DNA of 64,000 bases from Cryptomeria japonica (taxonomy: Eukaryota; Streptophyta; Pinopsida; Cupressales; Cupressaceae), in the NCBI RefSeq assembly GCF_030272615.1, contig NC_081407.1:442149213-442213212 (forward strand), written 5' to 3'. Positions 10,092-22,140 of the stretch are shown here, in pieces. The stretch's first letter is position 1; each line of letters starts with the position of its first letter. Both the position numbers and the translations under genes were made by a program. The notes beneath the pieces are model-generated. The model worked only from the letters and a program-made list of their open reading frames with translations. It had not been told where the DNA came from and ran no database searches.

Positions 10092-11890
10092 ACAAGATGC
10101 CTTCCACCTCTTCCACTTGTTGCTTTCCTATCTTGCTTGAAGCGGATTCAAATGCGTTCTATTACAACCTTGGCTTTGATGACTCTTGGCACTTTGTTTG
10201 AAGGTGTTCTAGTCCTATTGTCCCTAAGGTTTTAGCTCAGCTTTTGCTTGGTGATTTGGTCGACTCTAGCATCCCTAAGGTTTCACCTCTACCTTCACCT
10301 GTTGATATGATTGACTTTAGTGTTTGTAGGGTTTTGCCTCCACATGCGCTTGGGATTTCTCTTGTTTCTATTTCTCTAGTACCTACTATCGATGAACAAA
10401 GCTTTATTTAGGGGGCTAGGTTTGTTCATGCTCACCCATTGAGGGAGAAGTCTCAAAAATCTCATCCCAACCATGGTGATTTGTGATGAGGATGTGGTGG
10501 GAAGTGTTGATTTCTACCAATGTAGAGGTCTATGTAGATTATCCAACTTTTGGCCCTCTCTTCTGCATAATTAGGTGTTGGATTGCTCCAAACCTCTTGT
10601 GCTAATAAGATAGAGCTCTTATCTTATGTTAAAAAAAAAATTGTTGCTTCCTTTACTTTTTCTAAGGATAGAAACTTGGTGTTGGGTGAGTCATGTATTT
10701 AAGGAGAGCACTCTCTCTCTCTCAATTAAACCCTATTCAACCTCATATGACCCCCTTACCAAACCACTTAATGTATGCTCAGCACGGGTTAGGCTCTTAA
10801 ATCTCTCAAATTCAATTTTGGTAGGATTCTAATTACAAGGCCATTGGAAATTTTGTCAATTGCTTCTTGAAGGTTAACAATTCATGGGACATTCTACCTT
10901 TGCTCGCATACTGGTGGATATTTAAATCTACAAGCCTCTTCATGATGATGTGGTTTTGATGGTTGAGGATAGGCCTTGGAGTCAACCACTTGATTATGAT
11001 TTTCCCTTTCAAATGTCATTATTGCTTCTCGATTGGTCTCGGCTACAACTTGTCCATTCTTGCATTAAAAGGCGTTGCTACATGGTGGAGGAATGTTAAT
11101 AATGATCACTTGACTATCTAGCCCCCTACTTATCCATTGTTGACACCTTTCAAAATGATGATGAGTCCTTAGTTTCTTGTGCGGTGTTATCGTGCCTTAT
11201 AGACCCTGTTGGTGAACCTCATTACTCGCATCCTGATTCAACTTTAGCTTCAGCTCAACTCCAAACTCCTCACTTAACTATCTAGGCTCCTACTTCTCCA
11301 TTGGTTGACTCCTTTCAAAATGATGATGAGTCCTTAGTTTCTTGTGAGGTGTTATCGTGCCCTATAGACCCTATTGGTGAACCTCATTACTCTCATCCTG
11401 ATTCAACTTTAGCTTCAGCTCAACTCCAAACTCCTCACATGGTGGAAGGCCACCATTTGCCTCACCATCCTAATTGACACATTGGCAGGCTCTCTAAGGG
11501 GGTTCATCCTCTTACTTCTCCTTGTAACAAAATTTTGGATGCTAGTATTCCTAGAACTATTGTTAGAAGAAGGAAGAACGATCATTCTATTTTTTCTTCC
11601 CAAACTCATGCTCAAGTGGTGGGTGAAAGGTCAACTTGCTTCAAACCTAGGATGGCCCCAATTTGTAGGCATGTTGAACAGATTGGCACAGTTGTTCAGG
11701 TGCAAGAGAATCCAATGGTATAAGGGAAATCTTGCATCACCTAGAAGAATTGCATTTTCCTTTTGTTTTGTAGGTTTCTTTAGTTTCTTTGGAGCCCATA
11801 ATGACAATTATGAGGTGCACAAGGATCAAAAATTAGATAAGGCCAAAAATTATCAATTACTATTTTTATTAAGTCAACCTATATGAGTAC
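10092..11890 (+). pseudogene. LINE ORF1 relic (DUF4283-like)
   Basis: A broken frame near 10650-10830 contains FSKDRNLVLG and PLNVCSARVRLLNLS, matching the DUF4283 region of plant LINE ORF1 proteins (general pattern PVWVRLPNLP). Near 11525-11620 a basic segment TIVRRRKND followed by SSQTHAQVV matches the segment near 20240-20300 in the second relic. Several stops and frame changes make it non-functional. It includes an internal 164-bp duplication (11107-11435). Confidence 0.6.
11107..11435 (+). repeat. ~164-bp tandem duplication in the LINE ORF1 relic
   Basis: Two units starting at about 11107 and 11271 share most positions (for example caaaatgatgatgagtcctt and gattcaactttagcttcagc). The relative at 19398-20570 does not show the doubling, so it arose in this copy or a close sublineage. 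Confidence 0.85.
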
Positions 11891-12510
11891 ATATGGACAT
11901 GAAAACTTACCCCAAGAAGCGAAATTAAAAATAAAGTGAATGGTGAAAGAATTATCTCAATATCTTGTGTCGTTTGGAAAAGATTAAAGTTTTTCTCATA
12001 AAATATTCATATGCAATTTCAAACTCAGATTTGAAGCCATTAGAAGCCTTGCAAAAGCTTGAAAAGTGAATGAAATGATCTTTAAATTATTTTTGACATT
12101 GTAAATATCTTTGCAAGATTTCCAAAAATATATTATAATAGCCAATTGGAAACCCAAGTCAAAGTTAATGGCTCTCAAAATTTGTAATACCAAAACTCAA
12201 GTTTCAAATGAAAAATCTTACTAGATGGGAAAATGAACAATTGGACTGTCGGACGCCAAAACATGGGAGTTACACTTTCTAAAACATCCTAAGGCAATTA
12301 TTGGTTGCAAATAAAGAGGTGATTGGAGATTGCAGAAAATAGCTCCATTAGTGCAAATTGTGACTAAATTATAGAGTTTTCTTAGAGAGTTGATTTTCAT
12401 TGTAATGTGTAAAGCCCATGTGGTTGTATCCTTGTAATTCATAACTCTGTAATTTTATCTTATTGAAGAAATTTAAAGTGGGTCGTTTTCCTTCTTGCAT
12501 TTTTTGTGTT
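11891..12510. other. Unassigned AT-rich DNA before the solo LTR
   Basis: No coding motif seen. It may be 3' flank of the LINE relic; I cannot show this. Confidence 0.4.
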
Positions 12511-12515
12511 AATAT

Positions 12516-13744
12516 TGTTAGACAGCTCAGATAACTGGTGAACAACTGAGAGGGGGGGTGAATCAGTTGTTAACAGATTATAGAACTTTAAGCATTAAAA
12601 CCTTATTACCGGAATAGCTAATATAACAGTTAAGCATAAATATAATCCACGAAACATTTACCAACCATCCACAAAAGATAACACCAAGATTTGTACGTGA
12701 AAAACCTGGTAAAGGTAAAAACCACGGTGAGAAGCCTACCCACAGTCAAATAATACTTATGCAGTAAGTATGTGATTACATAAAGAGGGGACTACACATG
12801 CAAGAAGGCCAACAACCTAGAGCGCACTACTCATCACAAAAGGAGCCTCATTGACTACAAAATAAATCCAAACTACAATCCGGAAAGAAGAATGAACCGC
12901 AAGAATAGCATCTCCTATGCCTGAATACAGTTCTAGTTAAGCTCAATACCAAAGGTCTTAAACCTCTTTCACCAACCCAATTCAATCACTTATGATCGAC
13001 AAAAACCTCTGCATATGATTACAACCTTATTCGCACACAGATAATCCTATATCCCAAAAACCCATATGCCCATGAATATCCCCCATGATCTACAAAGAGA
13101 TCTTACATCATATTTATACCAACCTAGGACCTAAACAATTAGGTCGGCCACCTAAAAGATAAAGCAATAAATTCATAACATAAACCTGCAATCCAATGAT
13201 CAACCAAGTCGGCCTAAGACCGAAACAACATAATCCAATCAATAGATCCAACCGGTAACGCATCGGGATCATCCACCAACACATTACATAAACCAGTCCA
13301 TAACATAGTCGAATAAGATAGCATTAGGTCCGGACCCAAATCCAACACCAACGATCAACAAGAACACAAACAAGATAACCACCAGCATCCCAAAAGCCTT
13401 CTAGAAATCGCGCCAACACCACTTATCATGTGCATCAAAAGATCTTCAACAAAGCTCTGTCGATAAAATCCTTATCGGTGACCAAAAGGCTTACTAGAAC
13501 AAATGATAGCGCTTGGGTCATCAAATCACGAACCAACTGATCATGATACACATCTGAATAGCATGAATGACATTTCCAAACCAATTCCACAAACCGAAGC
13601 ATACCGAAGCATATTGGATCAATATCATAACCCAACTGCTCTACCAAAACCTACCGGAAAACGGTAAACAACCAAAACAGTCGATTTTGCCATCAATGAC
13701 AAAACATCTATGCAACACATAATCAATTCCTCTGATTGCCAACA
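12516..13744 (-). mobile_element. Solo LTR of the Sirevirus-like copia family
   Basis: On the minus strand the sequence starts TGTTGGCAATCAGAGG and ends CTGTCTAACA, matching the termini of the LTRs at 4366-5607 and 59618-60718. It is flanked on both sides by the 5-bp direct repeat aatat (12511-12515 and 13745-13749), the target-site duplication size of copia elements. No internal region remains, so it is a solo LTR left by LTR-LTR recombination. A TATAAATA stretch near 13112-13120 (minus strand) is the likely core promoter. Length 1,229 bp. Confidence 0.93.
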
Positions 13745-13749
13745 AATAT

Positions 13750-16065
13750 ATCTATTGGTGTGTTATGTGCAAGTGCTCAATGGAATAGCCCTTCATTATG
13801 TTCTTTTAGTGGTGTTGTTTCTTTCATATTCATGACCTATTTAGGCCTACTTCACCTTGCCTTTAGGCAACTTTGTTGAGAGTCGAGACCTTTGTTTCCC
13901 ATTTTTTTTCTTTTTGTGCTTTGTATAAGGGTCTAGGCCCTTTTAAAATCCCTACTTACCTTAATAAAAAAACAAATGATAATAATAAGAATAATTCAAT
14001 TCTAACTTATTAATTACTTTTAAGGAAAAACTTTTTATTCTAAAACAAATAAAGAGTTAATATTTGATAATTTTCTTTAAGTTTTAAATTCCTTCAAAAA
14101 CTTATTTTAGAATGGTGTGTTTATTTAATTTAAATAAAGAATTAGTTGTATCCTTTTTATTTCAATTCTAATCTAAAATTTTGCACCATTTATAATCTGA
14201 AATAAGAATTAGGTGCATCTTCATTCTAAGTATTTTTGTTGTAAATTAATTATGGTACATTTATGATTATATCACGGATCATGCGCTTAAAATGTTGATG
14301 TTTTAAGTTATCATGCTCGCATGTCTAGATAGTTTATAAAGGTTAAAATGTTCAATTATGCCTAACACACTTCTATCTAACAACACCATGTTCATAATTT
14401 CATGTGATTTTATTTCGCACTATAACTCTTTATCACTTGATTCTTATGTTCATTAAAGGCAACAATAAGAGACCCTTGCTTCATCTTGTACACATGCTTT
14501 CATGTTCATAACTTAGTATTATTATCTTTCTCACACAATGACATCTTTACATTATAACACTAAAGTTTTAATTGCTTCTAACTTTCTCTCATTTCTCCTA
14601 ATTCCTTGCATCACTTAATATCACTAGCGTTACTCGTGTACTAACTAGCTCATTATCCCTTTCATGTCAATGGAGTTCAATTATCACATTTCTTCCTCTT
14701 TGGAAAATATTGAATTCCTTTATTAGAGCAAATACCTTATCCTTTTTGATGTTTGATTGTTGGCATCTCAAGCAATTGTGGTTTATACCTATTTAAAAAT
14801 CTTTTGACTGATGTCTTGATTTTTTTTCTAAATATTGTAAATTCCAAGACAAAGCACCCAACACAAAGAGAATGTACCAAATTGATATCCTTGTATCATT
14901 TTTACGTAGAATTATTTTACTTTATTGTTAGGTGTTTGTTTTATTGTTGCAAGCATCTTCATAACAATTCACATACAAGTAAAATTGGAGGCAAAATGTA
15001 ATGATAAAATTAAATATATTGCACATTTCATGCCTTCATCAAGTTGAATTTCATGCAATAAATATAGTGTGCAAGTGGCATATTCTAGTGTAAAAGTCAA
15101 CAAGTGACATAAATCTAATCTAATTTCATCTACACACATCCCCAACAACTATAGTCCTAATCCCCAATTCATTCATCTACTATCCCATGTCAAATCACAA
15201 AACTAACCCACTTTCAAAATACAATTTCAAATTTAGGCCCTTTCTAATTACCTGAACCAATCATTATCTATCAACTTATACAAGTTAAACTTGTACTAGA
15301 GCATTGTATCTAAGAACAAACCTTAATTCATTTCAAATCATCAAAATTCAAAAGCTTTTCTTTCTAACTTTCAACATCAATTAGAGAGCATATTAAAGCA
15401 TCAACATTGCACCATTAACTCGCATCAACATTGCACTATTAACTCACATCAACATCTTAGGCATCACTACATGCTTCTTGCCTTCAATCCCTTTTACCAA
15501 ATTATTAAATTAAAAAGGGTTTAACCAAATGAGAATTATCTTAGCCTAAAAAATGTCTACCAACACCCAACTCTTAGAAAACACAAGGGCTAACATCATG
15601 GCAAACAAATCCCAAAATGTTCATATTTAGCTAAGCTCGTGTTCATGGGTAGATTCAAATCCATAATTGCAAAAAAGTTAGTTATGCAATTATAGTAGTG
15701 AACCAAAATGACAAATGGAGAATTTCCACAATTCAAAACACAAGTCTTGTCAAAGTGGCAAATTATGTCGCAACATCTATCATATCTTCATTGAGTTTAC
15801 AATTAAGTACATTTATTTTATTTTTGTACATTTATTTCAAGAGCATTCAATCTCAACTCATTAAATAGCTAGGGTTGCTTGCTCCAATGTATCATTTAAC
15901 ACTAGACTACACAAAAAGGTTATTTATTTTTCCTTCCAAATTTATACAAGCACGTTAATGCTCTGAAATCAAATTATCATAAATAAAAATAGACATGTAT
16001 GTGCTATAATGAATTATATTCCCTAATAAATTTATTGAACTTATAATTGTAATTTTTTCCATCAC
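13750..16065. other. AT-rich DNA, no gene recognised; possible LINE tail at its left end
   Basis: About 13915-13975 reads tttgtataagggtctaggcc then an A-rich run, resembling the region near 20505-20560 at the end of the other LINE ORF1 relic, so it may be a LINE 3' end. The remainder is AT-rich with no coding motif. Confidence 0.4.
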
Positions 16066-16250
16066 CGAAAGGGTTGTAGTTCAATCAATTGGGCACAATT
16101 ATTGAGGAATATGATATATTTTTTGCTTGCATCATCCACCAAGTTTCAAATCCCCTAAGGGGCGAGGTCAAGGTCATGTCTTACGTAACTTTTGTAAAAT
16201 GGATACACCTCAATCCTTGCTCTTAATTAGAGAGTTCTCAACTTGGACTT
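16066..16250 (+). mobile_element. tRNA-derived SINE-like unit
   Basis: The stretch tagttcaatcaattggg (A-box-like) is followed about 55 nt later by agtttcaaatcccc (B-box-like), the spacing of an internal pol III promoter. The head gggttgtagttcaatc is tRNA-like. The 3' end is not clear and no target duplication was found. Confidence 0.5.
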
Positions 16251-16339
16251 GTCTTCCTATATTATGTAGGAAAAACAACTTGGGTTTTACATAAACCCTC
16301 CATATAGATGGATCAATGGATGGATAAATAGTTAGATCA

Positions 16340-16374
16340 ATGGACAGATAGATAGATAGATATAGATAGATAGG

Positions 16375-16440
<66 letters not shown>
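16340..16440 (+). repeat. Compound microsatellite (GATA)n-(TA)n-(GA)n
   Basis: A gata-rich block at about 16347-16372 is followed by about 13 TA units (16379-16406) and about 17 GA units up to 16440. Confidence 0.97.
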
Positions 16441-16444
<4 letters not shown>

Positions 16445-16745
16445 ATGTCTAACCCAAGTCATTTTCCCTACCCAATACATAACTAAGGGGTAGTATCTAT
16501 TTGATTTATATATTAGCTTAGCATAGAATCATGCTATTGTACTAAGTAGAAAAAACAACCGAGATTTCACTAAAAACCGCTCAAGATTGTCAAATCCAAA
16601 TAGTTTTTCTTACAAAACACAATGGTTGAGGGTATCCACACACACACATGCATACATTATGTGTATACATGTACCTACCTGCAATATGTACATACATGCA
16701 TGCATTATGTATGTACATACCTACCTACAATACATGCATATATAA

Positions 16746-17195
16746 ATATTTTGAATGGATTCCCTCAACTATTGGATTTTATAGAATATACAACATGCAT
16801 GCATGCATATATATTTACCCGCCTACCTAACATATGTAGGTAGGTGCATGTCCACATTTACATACCTAACATATTTAGATAGGTGCATGTCCACATTTAC
16901 ATACCTATCATATGTATGCAAGTACATACACGAACAATTGTATGAACCTCCCTACAAACCTACATATGTGATATTTTGAATGGATTCCCTCAACTATTGG
17001 ATTTTATAGAATATACAACATGCATGCATGCATATATATTTACCCACCTACCTAACATATGTAGGTAGTTGCATGTCCACATTTACATACCTAACATATG
17101 TAGATAGGTGCATGTCCACATTTACATACCTATCATATGTATGCAAGTACATACACGAACAATTGTATGAACCTTCCTACAAACCTACATATGTG
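16746..17195 (+). repeat. 225-bp tandem duplication
   Basis: Two nearly identical units begin at 16746 and 16971 with atattttgaatggattccc. Inside each unit is a smaller repeat of about 40 bp (taggtgcatgtccacattta) and a self-complementary catgcatgcatgcat run. The preceding 120 bp are rich in the same tacatacatg/acctacctac words. Only a few mismatches separate the units. Confidence 0.93.
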
Positions 17196-17965
17196 ATGGG
17201 AATTAAAGCATCTCAACTTTAGCCATTCCTAACATTGTATTTATTTATTTAATACCTTAATTGTATTTTCTTACTCATCATATTTTGTCATCTAGTGTGA
17301 CATGGCATGGTGATTTGTCTCCTTGCTAAGAGGTAACATGCAAGGTGACAAAGATGTATTTCGTCCCTATATGGGAAAGTAAGCATCCCACTTTAGTCGA
17401 GATATTTTGTCATGTATCATCTTAGAAACCTATGCAAGTCATTATTGTATGACAGATTATGACAACTTTCCATGACAAGTTGAACAATTGTTAGAAGGCA
17501 TGTTGCATGCAAAAAAAATGGACAACTAAGTCTAAAGGCATGTAAGAGGGGTTAGAAAGTGATGTACAAGTGGCATTTGCATGCTTAGAGGTGGTTGAAA
17601 AATGTGCCACAAGGTTTTAGACTCCCACCTCTTTTGGCTTTATCTAGAAGCTACATCAAACTTGTAAATCTCTATAAATTGTACGTCTTCTATGTGGGTT
17701 TTAGAAGAGGAGGAAAATATTTCTTTTTAGGGTTATGCTATTGGATTTCTTCTAGAAGAGCAAGATGTAGCCACACCATGTAAAAGCTTAAAGCCCGCAA
17801 GTGTATTGCAACAATTCAGTGGTTTGATGCTTCATAGTGGGATTTTTTACTCAAAAGGGCTTTCCCCATATATATATCGGTGTTTCTTCTCTTCTATTCT
17901 TCCTTCTTACTCTTTTAAGGGTTGATTTACATGTAGGTAAGCTACCAAAATTTTGTTAGAACTGC
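17194..17965 (+). repeat. Possible LTR fragment or solo LTR
   Basis: The segment gtgggattttttactcaaaagggctttcccc followed by tatatatcggtgtttcttct near 17837-17890 has the layout common at the R-U5 boundary of plant LTRs. A candidate start TGATGGGAATTAAAGC lies directly after the 225-bp repeats. I could not fix a 3' terminus or a target duplication, so this stays tentative. Confidence 0.3.
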
Positions 17966-19397
17966 TAACTACATCATCGTTTATCTATGTTCCACTCTAA
18001 TGGCTTAGTAGTATGTGCTTTTATCAAGATCTTGAACATCTGATTTAAAAGAAAGCCAAAGGATACTAAAGGTGTATACTGGATCTCCAAGATATTTGTG
18101 TGTTCATATTTCCCTTTCAACACGTACATATATATGAACAATGACAATATAGAAACCCTTACATTAACTCGAAGGCGCCAGTACCTTCAATTGTATAAGA
18201 ACCATACAAACCAATTCCCAAACTCCAAAATACAAAACAAGTCGGGCAAAACTTTTTATCGAAGTTCGAAATTTGCAAATTTTGAAATTTTCTCAAATAG
18301 ATTGCGTACTGCCAAATTATATCGAACACATACTAAAAAATAGCGGCATAAATAATGAAGATTGGAATATCATCTTTCTCTTCTAAGAATCCTCCCTATT
18401 TGGTAAATGGGGCAGAAAATTAACATCCAACACTAAAATGCCAAACCCAACCCACTAAATTGGCACCTGCAAATGCTACTACCATTGCCCTTGTACCACT
18501 CTCATAATGCCGGCACAAACCTAATTAGCCCTATCTGATGTTTTTTTCATGGGCACATAATAATTGTTTTAGATGGCCGACCGGCCTTAGGGTAGTGCCA
18601 TCACTGCTTTGCTCGTGAAGCCATTACAACAAGTCCCTCCTTGGATACAAAAGCCTTGTACATATCTGGGTAAACCCCAATGATACTTTTAGTTTTAAGT
18701 AAATAAGACTCAGAACATTTATTAGGACATAAACATATGCAGAGCTCAAGTTCATTATATAGATGACAGAACCTAAGTTATTTTAAATTCAAACTAGGTA
18801 ATTTTTTTCAAACTAAAAACAAAAATCAATCCGTATCACCACAAAAGTAGATTTATCATCATCTATAACTTGTAAAAACTAGTAAAAATTATATTAAAAC
18901 TTCAGTTGCTAAGTAATATTCTCTGATTTGATTTTGTAGTAAAAGAAACAATGAACAAGACTCCAAAAGTGTGATTGGAGCCCAAATGGCTCAAAACCAT
19001 TTTATTGGTTCAAAAGAAGCACGTTTGCCCTCAGATGTTTACCATTTAATCGTGGGCTAAGTCACAAATCAAGTGATTAGAAATGAAAAATGAATTTGAA
19101 TTTCATCGTTGTCTCAATGGCCTCGCATTTGGAAACAAGTCAATTTCCAAGAGACGTAATAGTCTGACTAAAATACATGTTTAACATTCCCACATTTGTA
19201 ATGGTAATTCAGTGTTTCACATGTATCAAACATCCAAAGCCAAAGTAAAACAACAGAATTCAAATTCAGAATGAAACTTAAATATTCAAATACTTCACTA
19301 AAGACAGTATGTTGTGAAGTATTACAAGAAGATTTATTGGAAGTCAAGATTTAGACGCATTCAAATTAGTTACGAACAAAATAAATAATAGTGAATC
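17966..19397. other. Unassigned DNA
   Basis: AT-rich, with short open frames only and no recognised family. Confidence 0.4.
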
Positions 19398-20570
19398 ATT
19401 ATATCAACGACAGGGCTTGGTGTATAGCTACTGCAATCTTTGGCCTTGTCTTCCCAACCTACACAAATGGGCTTCTTCGAGGCCTATTGTTGAGAGCAAG
19501 ATCAAGTTCTTCCCATGTGCAAGGAGTTTCTTCATCATGTATTTTGACTCTTCAAAGAATAGGAATTTGGAGCGTGACGGTAAGTTATGGTTATCGGGCA
19601 AGCACTCTCTCCATCAAACATTGGTCTGCCTCCTTTAACCTTCTTTTTGAACCTCTAAATGTGAGACTTGTGTGGGTTAGACTTTTAAATCTCTCTCTCT
19701 CTCCAGTTTGAGGATTCATGCTATGAGGCCATAGGCAAGTCTATCAGACACTTCCTGGAGGTCCACTCAACCACTTCCTACATGGGGCACTCTGATTTTG
19801 CTTGTACTGTGGTGAACATTGATATCTCCAAACCTCTTCATGAGGATATGGTTTTGATAGTTAGTTCAACTCAAGAAAAGGCATTGGACACAACCACTTG
19901 AATATGAGGGTCTCCCGTTCAGATGTAGATGATGCTTTACCATCACACTCAAAGCTATTGATTGTCCTCTCTGAACATAACGGTGTAATGACATTATTGA
20001 AAAATGTCAATGAAAACCACTTGACTATTCATGCCCCAATCCTCTACTTCTCTATCAGCTCCAATTGGAGAACCTCCTCTTTCAATCATTTAGCATGTTA
20101 TGTCGTTGGCTCAAAACAGCTTCAGCCTACTCGTGCAGTGGCAGCTCATCGATCTGCTCCTTTGCACTTAAATGGGCAATCTATGGAGGAATCCCCACAA
20201 GCTTCTCCCTATTCTGATGACTTGCAGAATAATATCTCTTGGACTGTTGTTACAAGAAGGAAGAGAGATATTCTTAACTCGATCTCCCAAACTCATGCTT
20301 GACTGAAAGATGTGAGGCCAAACAGAGTCGGATCTGGTATTGTTTGAGTGGGGCCCCAGGGTCCCAAGCCAGATATTTGTTGGTTGTGATTGTATAAGGC
20401 AGCTTGGCTGCAGTTGCATCTCACTGTTCTTAGTCTTGTTGAGTGGTTTGGTTTGTCCCATAGTTCATAATGGTACTTGTTCCCTTTGTCTTTCGGCTAT
20501 TTTGTTTTACAAGGGTTTGGGGCCTTTCAATCCCATTTTTTATCAATATCAAAAAAAGTGGATCATTAGC
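19398..20570 (+). pseudogene. LINE ORF1 relic (DUF4283-like), second copy
   Basis: An open stretch near 19600-19710 ends FEPLNVRLVWVRLLNLSLSP, the DUF4283-type block of plant LINE ORF1. Downstream, WTVVTRRKRDILNSISQTHA (20238-20300) matches the basic segment of the relic at about 11535-11610. The end near 20505-20560 (acaagggtttggggcctttc, then A-rich) looks like a LINE tail. Stops and frame changes break the copy. The two relics belong to one LINE family in the same orientation. Confidence 0.6.
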
Positions 20571-21566
20571 CTAGTTCAAAACATACTGTTAAATAAAAAT
20601 TCAGTTTACAAATAAAGGGAAACCTAAAACCTCATACAAAGTTATTTCCTTAAACTTTGTATAATAATGGATCTGTAACAAGAAGAAGTTATGCTAGCGG
20701 AAGAACAAACCTATGGATCAAAAAGATATCAATAAGTATACTATGAACCATTGTCAGGAAGCCTGTCTTGTGAGTGCATTACCATATATTACTCGATACC
20801 AGCAATTTGAATGTTCAGTATATGGATTAGTAAATGTCTCAATGGATATCAACATCCATGGAATGAAAATCTTGAAATATAAACATTTCAAGAACCTGTG
20901 ATTCAATAATGAGTAACATACAGAAATGAACACATAGCTTCAGAAATTGGAAACCAGAGTTTGAGCCTTGGAGAAAAACATAAGAGAAATGGTGACATAA
21001 GCATAGGATGGGATACAACAAAAATGATAATTCAAAGAAAAACATTCTTAAGACAAGACCGCTCTGTACAAAAAGAGTAGTAAAATTCCAAACGAGCATG
21101 GACTTTAAATTTAATAGATAGATGCTCAGAATAATGAGCATCATGTATCAATATATGTACAAAAGTTAGTTGAGTTTAACTGTTTAAGTGACAAAATATA
21201 TTTTTTGCAACAACCAGAATACATTAAGCAAAATATAATTCTCATGTTGGTACTTGGCAGTGGGATCCAATGGCTTTTAAGATATCTAAAAGCAGGGAAG
21301 GAATTTTCATGAAAAGATTCTAAGGGACTTACAAAGCTTTGAATAATCTTCTCACAGAGGTTAAATTCATGTAAATAAACTGATGATGCACTGAAGAGTC
21401 CATTTCACTGTCCATAAGAAGGGAAAAAAAGGTGATATCCAGAAGACAATGCAAACAAAAACTACCCTGAGAACAAGGAAGTCCAGTGCCATTCTTGAGC
21501 ACGACTCTGCATTATATTGAAACAAAATTAAAAGTAGAAATGAGATTTTATGAGATTACCAACAAA
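20571..21566. other. Unassigned DNA downstream of the SR gene
   Basis: No protein motif on either strand. A 101-codon minus-strand frame (20839-21144) is hydrophobic but resembles nothing I know. Confidence 0.4.
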
Positions 21567-21920
21567 CTCAGGTCATTACTGTTAACTTTAATGTTAGCAA
21601 CAAAATTCAAAGGCTTGCTTTTTGAAAAGAAATAGCCAACAAAAACTAAAGCTGAAATACAGGAATGAAATCATCCAAAAAAGCAACAAAAGAACTGTGT
21701 GGGGTCTGGAAGAAATAGGTTGGAAGTAAAGTTCCAACTTTTCCTCAGGTCATTACTGTTAACTTTAATGTTAGCAACAAAATTCAAAGGCTTGCTTTTT
21801 GAAAAGAAATAGCCAACAAAAACTAAAGCTGAAATACAGGAATGAAATCATCCAAAAAAGCAACAAAAGAACTGTGTGGGGTCTGGAAGAAATAGGTTGG
21901 AAGTAAAGTTCCAACTTTTC
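21567..21920. repeat. Exact 177-bp tandem duplication near the SR gene 3' end
   Basis: Units 21567-21743 and 21744-21920 appear identical at every base by eye (both start ctcaggtcattactgtt). They lie 220-575 bp beyond the stop codon of the SR gene, so within or just past its 3' untranslated region. Exact identity means a very recent duplication or an assembly artefact. Confidence 0.95.
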
Positions 21921-22140
21921 CTCCAACAGCAGCATATCCATCCCTCTGATTACTTGGCAAAAAGCTAGAAAATCGGTGAGGTCTATGAACGAGCTAAAAC
22001 AACTTTCCAAAACAGAAATATAGCAGCCAAGTTTGTAATCATGTTACTCTTCCAGAGACAAATTAAAATCAGAAATAAAGTATAAATTATGATACATCAC
22101 CCAGACACTTTTTGGGGGCTTATTATCATACTGGAAGACT

